A DNA stretch of 10,000 nucleotides. Source: Flavobacterium sp. (GTDB lineage Bacteria > Bacteroidota > Bacteroidia > Flavobacteriales > Flavobacteriaceae). A program made the position numbers and the translations under genes. The notes below the pieces were generated by a model. The model saw only the letters and a list, made by a program, of their open reading frames with translations, was not told where the DNA came from and ran no database searches. The DNA is taken from positions 1 through 10,000 of the forward strand of contig NZ_JAIWOF010000141.1 of NCBI RefSeq assembly GCF_020217025.1, in the 5' to 3' direction. Positions 4,686-10,000 of this stretch are shown here, piece by piece; within the stretch, counting starts at the first letter, position 1, and each line of letters begins with the position of its first letter.

Positions 4686-7151
4686 TTAACTATTTTTCTG
4701 AAACTTACCTAAAACTTTTCTCCATCCTGACTTAGGTTTTACCTCGTCATGATAAGCCTCCCCATAAGCTCCATAACCGTAGCCATAACCGTAGCCATAA
4801 CCGTAACCATATTTAGCTTTATTTTGAAAACCATTAAAGACTATACTAATGTTATGCAACTCACCTCTTTTATGTTTATCATTTACAACATTCAACATAC
4901 CTTTTTTAGTATATCCTTGTCTTGTAACATACAATGTAGCATCACAAAAATGAGCCAACTCTAAAGCATCTGAAACCAATCCAACTGGAGGCGTATCTAA
5001 TACAATATAATCGTATTTTGTTTTTAACTCTTGAATCATTTCCGCCATAGCCTCGCTCATTAATAATTCTGAGGGATTTGGAGGGATTGGACCAGAAGGA
5101 ATAACATCTAAATTAGGAATGTGTGTTTTCTGAATTACTTCATCGATTGTTTTTTGTCCGATTAAATAATTTACTACCCCTGTAATGTTATCAATATTAA
5201 AATCTCCAAATATCCTTGGCTTTCTTAAATCCAAACCTACTATAACCGTTTTTTTATCACTTAGTGCAAAAACAGTTGCTAAATTAATGGAACAAAATGT
5301 TTTTCCTTCACCACTTACCGATGATGTTAACATTAATATTTTCGATCCTTCTTTTTGCTGTTTTTTGTACATGAATTGTAACGAAGAACGTATTGCTCTA
5401 AATGACTCGGCTAATGGAGATTTAGGCTTTTCAAAAACCGATAAATTATTTTCAGTGTTTTTATTACCAATAACTCCAATTAATGGAATTGATGTTAGTT
5501 TTCTAATGTCTTCTGTTGTATTTATACTATTGTCTAATAATGTAATTACAAATACAACTAACAATGGCAGCAAGAATCCAAACATAGCTGCTAAAATATA
5601 ATTAACACTAGTTTTAGGACCTCTTAATCCTCCTCCAACATCTTTTGCTGGATCTAAGAAATTAATATCAGATATATTTGCTGCCTTCACAATTTCGGCT
5701 TCACTTCTTTTCTCTAAGAATGTACTATAAATTTTATCTTTTAAATTGTATTTTCTAGTAATTTTTATATGTTCTTGTTTGTTCTCAGGCAATAAACTTG
5801 CCTCTCCTTCTGCTTTTGATATGTTTCTATTAATCAAAGATAAATCCAAGGATAGAGCACTTTTAGCACTCGCTATATTTTCTAAAAGCACTTTTTTAGT
5901 AGATTCCATTTCAACATCAAAATCGGAAAACATTTTTTTGTTTTTAATAGAATACGACATATTGGCACGCTCTGCAGAAAGTTGAATCAATTTAGTAACA
6001 TTTCCTACTACGTTAGGATCATCAATCCCAGCAACTGTTGGAGCAGGAAGTTTTGAATAATCAGTAGTTTTCTCTAAATAATTCTTAAGTAAATTGTAGT
6101 AAGCTATTTTTCTATTAATCACATCCTTTTCCACATCATACCCAGACAATTTAGCGCTCAACAGCCCGCCTCCTCCTTCTTCTTCTAATTCAAAAATATT
6201 TTTTCCTTTTCTAAATTCTTTTAATTCATTTTCTGCTTCTTTGATTTGACCTTCCATTTCTCTTAAGGTACTATCAATAAAGTTTATGGTATTGTTAGCA
6301 AATTGATTTTTACTATCCAATTGAATCTTTCTCAACACCTCAACTGTTGTATTTAAATACTCGACCAGTCTGTATTTATTTGAACCCTCCATCTGCAAAC
6401 GAACCACCGACAAGGCTTTTGAATCAGCACTTACATCAATACCTCTATAATTTGCAACCGTTCCATTAAAATCATCAAAACGTATAAAAAATTCTTGATT
6501 GGTATAATCAAAAGCTTCGGGTTTAATCATCAATTTAAGATGCAAAAAGGGAACATCTACAGTTTCGTTAATCTTAAATACTTGCTTATATTCACCACCT
6601 GAGACATTAACTGGCTTTATAACTAAATCAGCATATTGCATTACTGAAGCTGATGTAGCTTCTCCAAAATCTACACTTAGCTCATATTGAGAGGGTGAAA
6701 GAAATTTAACCTTAATTAATTGACCAAACAACTGCCCTTTGGACTTATCAATTTCTACATAAAATGGAACTTCTCCGTAAGCATCTTTAAAATAATACTC
6801 ACCTTCTTTCAAATATTGAATATAATATTGTAATTTATCTACAACAACTTCATTATGTGAACGAGATTTCAATGTTGTGATAATAGTTTGAACTTTATCC
6901 GATGTTCCTCCCCAATTAAAAACCAAACTTGTATTAGATGTAAAAAAAGGATTATTTTGGTCTTCAACTACAATTAGTGACTCCATACCATAAACACTTT
7001 CTTTCCTAATGTTTACATTATAAGCAATAATAAAAGTAATTAGCAAGGATAAAACAAACCATTTCCAATAACCTACAATTCTCAATAGAAATCCTTTGAA
7101 ATCAAATGTACTTTGAGACTCAAAAAAATTAAAATCTTTAGTATCTAGCAT
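4686..7151 (-). CDS. wzc: Wzc-like polysaccharide co-polymerase / BY-type tyrosine autokinase
   Basis: Inner-membrane regulator of polysaccharide chain length and export, fused to a cytoplasmic tyrosine kinase. Seen in order: a first membrane helix near residues 29-45 after an FDFKGFLLRIVGYWKW Wzz-type start, a long periplasmic region with charged coiled-coil stretches (about 280-330 and 430-490), a second membrane helix at about 515-540, then the kinase with Walker A SSVSGEGKT (Lys617), Walker A' VIVGLDLRKPR (635-645), Walker B YIVLDTPP (Asp719) and a C-terminal Tyr cluster. The tail holds nine tyrosines between residues 781 and 800, mostly as Tyr-Gly repeats, the expected autophosphorylation site. 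The first acidic residue of the A' motif is Gly639, while Asp641 is kept; I recall this variant from other Bacteroidetes. The 821-residue length is usual for the group. The gene starts five bases after the OPX lipoprotein gene, its natural partner. No separate phosphatase (Wzb) gene is in view. Confidence 0.94.
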   Translation of the reverse strand: MLDTKDFNFFESQSTFDFKGFLLRIVGYWKWFVLSLLITFIIAYNVNIRKESVYGMESLIVVEDQNNPFFTSNTSLVFNWGGTSDKVQTIITTLKSRSHNEVVVDKLQYYIQYLKEGEYYFKDAYGEVPFYVEIDKSKGQLFGQLIKVKFLSPSQYELSVDFGEATSASVMQYADLVIKPVNVSGGEYKQVFKINETVDVPFLHLKLMIKPEAFDYTNQEFFIRFDDFNGTVANYRGIDVSADSKALSVVRLQMEGSNKYRLVEYLNTTVEVLRKIQLDSKNQFANNTINFIDSTLREMEGQIKEAENELKEFRKGKNIFELEEEGGGGLLSAKLSGYDVEKDVINRKIAYYNLLKNYLEKTTDYSKLPAPTVAGIDDPNVVGNVTKLIQLSAERANMSYSIKNKKMFSDFDVEMESTKKVLLENIASAKSALSLDLSLINRNISKAEGEASLLPENKQEHIKITRKYNLKDKIYSTFLEKRSEAEIVKAANISDINFLDPAKDVGGGLRGPKTSVNYILAAMFGFLLPLLVVFVITLLDNSINTTEDIRKLTSIPLIGVIGNKNTENNLSVFEKPKSPLAESFRAIRSSLQFMYKKQQKEGSKILMLTSSVSGEGKTFCSINLATVFALSDKKTVIVGLDLRKPRIFGDFNIDNITGVVNYLIGQKTIDEVIQKTHIPNLDVIPSGPIPPNPSELLMSEAMAEMIQELKTKYDYIVLDTPPVGLVSDALELAHFCDATLYVTRQGYTKKGMLNVVNDKHKRGELHNISIVFNGFQNKAKYGYGYGYGYGYGYGAYGEAYHDEVKPKSGWRKVLGKFQKNS
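4769..4812. repeat. 12-bp coding repeat for the Tyr-Gly tail of the kinase
   Basis: CCATAACCGTAG occurs at 4771-4782 and 4783-4794, followed by CCATAACCGTAA at 4795-4806 and a partial unit. In frame on the minus strand each unit gives Tyr-Gly-Tyr-Gly. Because 12 is a multiple of three, gain or loss of a unit would change the number of tail tyrosines by two without a frameshift. Confidence 0.88.
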
Positions 7152-7156
7152 TTTTA

Positions 7157-7948
7157 CTATAATGTTTTAGACAACACTAATAATGTTGTAATTAAGGAAA
7201 TAGCCGTCATAATTGTTGCAACTGATTGCATTCCAGTAACTCCAGTACCCCAAGATTTCTGCTTCAACGGTTTTATAATAATGTAATCATTAGGTTGAAT
7301 ATAAAAATAAGGAGAATTCATAGCACTTTCATTGGTTAAATCAATACTATAGGTTTCAAAACCGTGAGCAAACTTTCTAATAATTTGTACTTCTTTTCGA
7401 TTTCCTGTTATAGGAATATCTCCTGAATTTGCAATAGCTTCCATTATAGTAGCTCTGTCTTGATACAATACATTAGTTCCTGGCGACCCTATTTCTCCAT
7501 TTATGGTATATCGCAATCCCGCTAATTTAACAGTGACAAAAATATTAGCTTCTTTCTTGAAATACTCTTCCAATAATTGTTTTTCGATTTTCTGACGAAC
7601 TTCATCTGTCGTAAAACCCAAAACATTAACCTCTCCTAAAATAGGGACTCTTATATTACCATGATCATCAACAGTGTAACCATTAAAAAATAATGTTTGA
7701 GGAGACGTTTGTATCTGTCCGTTTGTTTGCGAAACAGAGAACATTTCCACTAATTTTTGATCTAATGCCTTTATATTTATATTTAAAATATCATTTGTTT
7801 GAATTCTGTAAGGCTTAGAAACCTCTTGAGCAACTTTAATAGAATCCGATTTTGTTATGGCATTAGGCTGTAAATACGTTAAATCCTTTGTAGAAATACA
7901 CGAAGTAAGTAGAACCGAAAATAAGGCTAAAAAAAGTATTTTTTTCAT
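7157..7948 (-). CDS. wza: Polysaccharide export outer-membrane lipoprotein (OPX, Wza-like)
   Basis: First gene of the operon; it should form or anchor the outer-membrane end of the export channel and contact the Wzc homologue encoded next. Seen: a lipoprotein signal peptide MKKILFLALFSVLLTSC with the lipid-modified Cys at residue 17, a Poly_export domain with YRIQTNDILNINIKALDQ (about 46-63) and VPILGEVNVLGFT, then an SLBB-type domain (GEIGSPGTNVL...IMEAIANSGDI, about 153-185), and the PNDYIIIKP segment. The last 25 residues (IMTAISLITTLLVLSKTL) form a hydrophobic helix. At 263 residues it is shorter than E. coli Wza, as is common for Bacteroidetes OPX proteins. The ATG (7946-7948) lies downstream of a 135-bp gap carrying a candidate promoter. 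No clear Shine-Dalgarno sequence is seen. Confidence 0.93.
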   Translation of the reverse strand: MKKILFLALFSVLLTSCISTKDLTYLQPNAITKSDSIKVAQEVSKPYRIQTNDILNINIKALDQKLVEMFSVSQTNGQIQTSPQTLFFNGYTVDDHGNIRVPILGEVNVLGFTTDEVRQKIEKQLLEEYFKKEANIFVTVKLAGLRYTINGEIGSPGTNVLYQDRATIMEAIANSGDIPITGNRKEVQIIRKFAHGFETYSIDLTNESAMNSPYFYIQPNDYIIIKPLKQKSWGTGVTGMQSVATIMTAISLITTLLVLSKTL

Positions 7949-8023
7949 GAGTTAACTATACTGATACTGCTTGACTTTTGTAAATAAAACACAATAAAAG
8001 ACAAACTACACTAAATTAGGTAA

Positions 8024-8054
8024 CAAATATAGTTTTTACAATTAAAAAAACGAA
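8024..8054 (-). promoter_or_regulatory. Candidate Bacteroidetes-type promoter for the polysaccharide operon
   Basis: On the minus strand a perfect TAnnTTTG -7 box (TATATTTG, 8024-8031) is preceded after exactly 19 bases by TTCG (8051-8054), close to the TTTG -33 box. The known Bacteroidetes sigma consensus is TTTG-N~19-TAnnTTTG. This would start RNA near 8017 and leave a leader of about 70 bases before the OPX start codon. I see no strong terminator hairpin for recR in the same gap, so some read-through from recR is possible. Confidence 0.6.
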
Positions 8055-8083
8055 GTTATTGTTGAATTTTGATTGAAATTTTG

Positions 8084-8704
8084 TTAATAAGGCTTAATTG
8101 AAGTTTCAAAAGGGATTCTATTCAATAAACTTCTTCCCAAAGTTACTTCATCGGCATACTCTAACTCATCTCCAACCGCAATTCCTCTTGCGATTGTTGA
8201 TGTTTTTATATCAAACTCTTTAATTTGTTTATATATATAAAAGTTTGTGGTATCGCCTTCCATTGTGGAACTTAAAGCAAAAATAATTTCAGTAACATTT
8301 CCTTGTTTTACTTTATCAACTAACGAAAAAATCTTTAATTGACTTGGCCCAATGCCTTCAATTGGTGAAATTTTCCCGCCTAATACATGATAAACGCCTT
8401 TAAACATTCCTGTGTTTTCCAATGCCATCACATCTCGAACATCTTCCACCACACAAATTATCGATTTATCACGAGAAGGATTAGAACAAATACCACAAAT
8501 ATCAGCATCCGAAATGGTATGACATTCTTTGCAATATTGAATATAATTTCGCATAGCTGTTAAAGCTGAAGATAAAACTTCAGTTTGCTCAGAAGGTTGT
8601 TTTAATAAATGTAAAACCAAACGCAGTGCCGTTCTTTTACCAATTCCTGGTAATTGAGCCATTTCATTAACCGCGTTTTCCAATAATTTTGATGGTAATT
8701 CCAT
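8084..8704 (-). CDS. recR: Recombination mediator protein RecR
   Basis: RecR works with RecO/RecF to load RecA at gaps during recombinational repair. Seen: a helix-hairpin-helix [17 protein letters not shown] (residues 18-34), a four-cysteine zinc motif with Cys58, Cys61, Cys70 and Cys73, a Toprim domain beginning IICVVED (Glu87/Asp88), the [14 protein letters not shown] loop (107-120), and the C-terminal [25 protein letters not shown] segment shared by the family. The full length of 206 residues is standard. It is transcribed in the same direction as the polysaccharide operon but is separated by 135 bp and a candidate promoter, so I treat it as an independent housekeeping gene. The ATG at 8702-8704 is supported by the conserved N-terminus ([22 protein letters not shown]). 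Confidence 0.97.
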   Translation of the reverse strand: MELPSKLLENAVNEMAQLPGIGKRTALRLVLHLLKQPSEQTEVLSSALTAMRNYIQYCKECHTISDADICGICSNPSRDKSIICVVEDVRDVMALENTGMFKGVYHVLGGKISPIEGIGPSQLKIFSLVDKVKQGNVTEIIFALSSTMEGDTTNFYIYKQIKEFDIKTSTIARGIAVGDELEYADEVTLGRSLLNRIPFETSIKPY

Positions 8705-8708
8705 TTAG

Positions 8709-8716
8709 CAAAAGTA
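8709..8716 (-). promoter_or_regulatory. Candidate -7 box for recR, very near the start codon
   Basis: The minus strand reads TACTTTTG CTAA ATG, a perfect TAnnTTTG box with only four bases before the recR start codon. If used, the mRNA would be leaderless or nearly so. No good -33 TTTG is found at 19 bases; the spot reads ACTT. Confidence 0.4.
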
Positions 8717-8735
8717 AAAAAAAGTCGGGAGATGT

Positions 8736-8752
8736 AAGTTGGAAGTTGGGAG
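8736..8752. repeat. Short 7-bp direct repeat upstream of recR
   Basis: AAGTTGG occurs twice back to back (8736-8749), flanked by GGGAGATGT and GGAGTTTT. Style and location between genes resemble the larger tandem arrays of this window. The whole 140-bp divergent gap (8705-8844) between recR and the symporter holds otherwise only AT-rich promoter-like sequence. Confidence 0.55.
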
Positions 8753-8806
8753 TTTTCCGAAAATAATTACAAATGAATTTTATTTAAGCTTATCTCAACA
8801 AACTTC

Positions 8807-8825
8807 TATCTTTTTGTTATTTTAG
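8807..8825 (+). promoter_or_regulatory. Weak candidate -7 boxes for the symporter gene
   Basis: Two near matches to TAnnTTTG lie 20-40 bases before the symporter ATG: TATCTTTT (8807-8814, followed by TG) and TATTTTAG (8818-8825). Neither has a convincing -33 box at the right distance. Confidence 0.3.
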
Positions 8826-8844
8826 CACATTCAAAAACCAATAT

Positions 8845-10000
8845 ATGACTTCAGGAACTATTTTAGCCATTATCATTATCTACTTCGGAATTCTGATTTT
8901 AATTTCCAATTTTGTTAGTAAAAGAGACAGTAGCAATGACGCTTTTTTTAAGGCCAATAAAAATGCTAAATGGTATTTAGTTGCATTTGGAATGATTGGA
9001 ACAGCGCTTTCTGGCGTGACTTTTATTTCCGTTCCAGGAGAAGTAGGAAATCCTGATTTGCAGTTTAAATATTTCCAATTTGTTTTAGGAAATGCTATTG
9101 GTTTTCTCATCATAGCCACCGTGTTGCTTCCGCTTTACTATCGAATGAATTTGACTTCGATTTACAGTTATATCGAACAACGATTAGGTGTGATAAGTTA
9201 TAAAACTGCTGCGACTATTTTCTTGATTAGCAGAACTATTGGCTCAGCTTTTCGCTTGTATTTAGTGGTAATTGTGTTACAACGTTTTGTTTTTGATGAT
9301 TTTGAAGTTCCGTTTGCCGTTACAGTTTTAATTTCGTTAGCTTTAATATTTGCTTACACCTATCGCGGTGGTTTAAAAACCATCATTATTACCGATACTT
9401 TACAAACGTTTTTCTTAGTTTCTTCGGTGTTTTTGACGATTATTTTTATTTGTAATAGTTTAGATTTAGGATTTGTTGATGCTTTTGAAACCGTTAAAAA
9501 CAGCAATTATTCTAAAGTATTTTTCTATGAAGATTATTTAAAAGGTAATTATGTTGTGAAACAAATTCTAGGCGGAATCTTCGTAACCATCGCTATGGTT
9601 GGATTAGACCAAGATTTAATGCAAAAGAATTTAAGTTGCGCCAACATTGGCGAAGCGCAAAAAAACATGTTTACTTTCACTGGAATTTTCGTAATTATCA
9701 ATATTTTCTTCTTGAGTGTTGGCGCTTTGCTTTATTTGTATGCAGAAAAAAATGGCATTTCGGTTCCAATGGTTGATGGTGTAAAACGAACCGATTTACT
9801 TTTTCCAGAAATTGCTTTTAATCATTTGAATATTATTCCGGCAGTGGTTTTCTTATTGGGATTAACCGCAGCAACTTTTGCTACAACGGATTCTGCTTTA
9901 ACCGCTTTAACCACATCATTTTGTGTTGATTTCTTAGGAATGGATAAAGCGGAAAACCAAAATAAATCCAATGCTGTTAGAACGCGTCATTTTGTTCATA
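8845..10000 (+). CDS. Sodium:solute symporter (SSS family), N-terminal part
   Basis: Inner-membrane secondary transporter that takes up a solute with Na+; the substrate cannot be told from sequence. The frame is open from ATG 8845 to the window edge (385 codons, no stop), so the 3' end is missing; SSS proteins are usually about 480-550 residues. Seen: an N-terminal membrane helix (LAIIIIYFGILILISNFV), a second helix with GMIGTALSGVTFISVPGEV as in family members, repeated hydrophobic helices, the YTYRGGLKTIIITDTLQ signature near residue 170-186, VGLDQDLMQKNLSC in the middle, and the Ser/Thr-rich FATTDSALTALTTS helix near residues 350-363 that forms part of the Na+ site in the family. It diverges from recR across a 140-bp gap and shows no functional link to the polysaccharide operon. 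Confidence 0.92.
   Translation, partial: MTSGTILAIIIIYFGILILISNFVSKRDSSNDAFFKANKNAKWYLVAFGMIGTALSGVTFISVPGEVGNPDLQFKYFQFVLGNAIGFLIIATVLLPLYYRMNLTSIYSYIEQRLGVISYKTAATIFLISRTIGSAFRLYLVVIVLQRFVFDDFEVPFAVTVLISLALIFAYTYRGGLKTIIITDTLQTFFLVSSVFLTIIFICNSLDLGFVDAFETVKNSNYSKVFFYEDYLKGNYVVKQILGGIFVTIAMVGLDQDLMQKNLSCANIGEAQKNMFTFTGIFVIINIFFLSVGALLYLYAEKNGISVPMVDGVKRTDLLFPEIAFNHLNIIPAVVFLLGLTAATFATTDSALTALTTSFCVDFLGMDKAENQNKSNAVRTRHFVH

Noticed and set aside
7949..8083. Terminator for recR or a riboswitch in the gap before the export lipoprotein gene.
   Set aside because: I find only AT-rich sequence with a direct repeat (CAAAATTTCAAT / CAAAATTCAAC) and no stable GC stem followed by a T-run.
8880..9119. 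Minus-strand open frame within the symporter gene.
   Set aside because: It is antisense to a well-supported SSS transporter frame and has no recognisable features.

Overview
The window looks like a chromosome segment from a Flavobacterium-type member of the Bacteroidetes. The DNA is AT-rich, intergenic gaps are short, candidate promoters resemble the Bacteroidetes TTTG...TAnnTTTG pattern, and the proteins (short OPX lipoprotein, BY-kinase with a Gly-Tyr tail, four-helix-bundle S23-like protein, SSS symporter) are typical of that group. The genus is an inference from these features; no rRNA gene is present to confirm it.

Layout, right to left along the minus strand. A truncated sodium:solute symporter gene (plus strand, from 8845 off the right edge) diverges from recR (8084-8704, minus). 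Left of recR is a 135-bp gap with a good candidate promoter, followed by a six-gene minus-strand surface-polysaccharide operon: outer-membrane export lipoprotein (wza-like, 7157-7948), Wzc-like tyrosine autokinase and chain-length regulator (4686-7151), TviC/WbpP-type UDP-sugar 4-epimerase (3647-4663), UDP-glucose 6-dehydrogenase (2236-3627), S23/four-helix-bundle protein (1637-2011) and TviB-type UDP-HexNAc 6-dehydrogenase (336-1649). The operon probably continues left of the window, because no glycosyltransferase, flippase or polymerase gene is visible yet.

How the genes work together. Ugd makes UDP-glucuronate. The TviB/TviC pair makes N-acetylhexosaminuronic acid precursors such as UDP-GlcNAcA and UDP-GalNAcA. 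The Wzc and Wza homologues control chain length and move the polymer across the envelope. The likely product is an acidic capsule or exopolysaccharide carrying uronic acids. RecR and the symporter are unrelated housekeeping or transport neighbours.

The most unusual content is low-complexity DNA. Two pyrimidine-rich 8-bp tandem arrays (15 units at 219-338, 24 units at 2038-2229) lie in the same orientation directly 3' of the stop codons of the two sugar dehydrogenases. They bracket the four-helix-bundle/TviB gene pair. Three degenerate octamers of similar style lie inside the 5' end of the tviB frame. A 7-bp array encodes the basic tail of the epimerase, a 12-bp repeat encodes the Tyr-Gly tail of the kinase, and the left edge holds a nearly perfect duplication of about 98 bp whose two copies end in octamer arrays of very different length.
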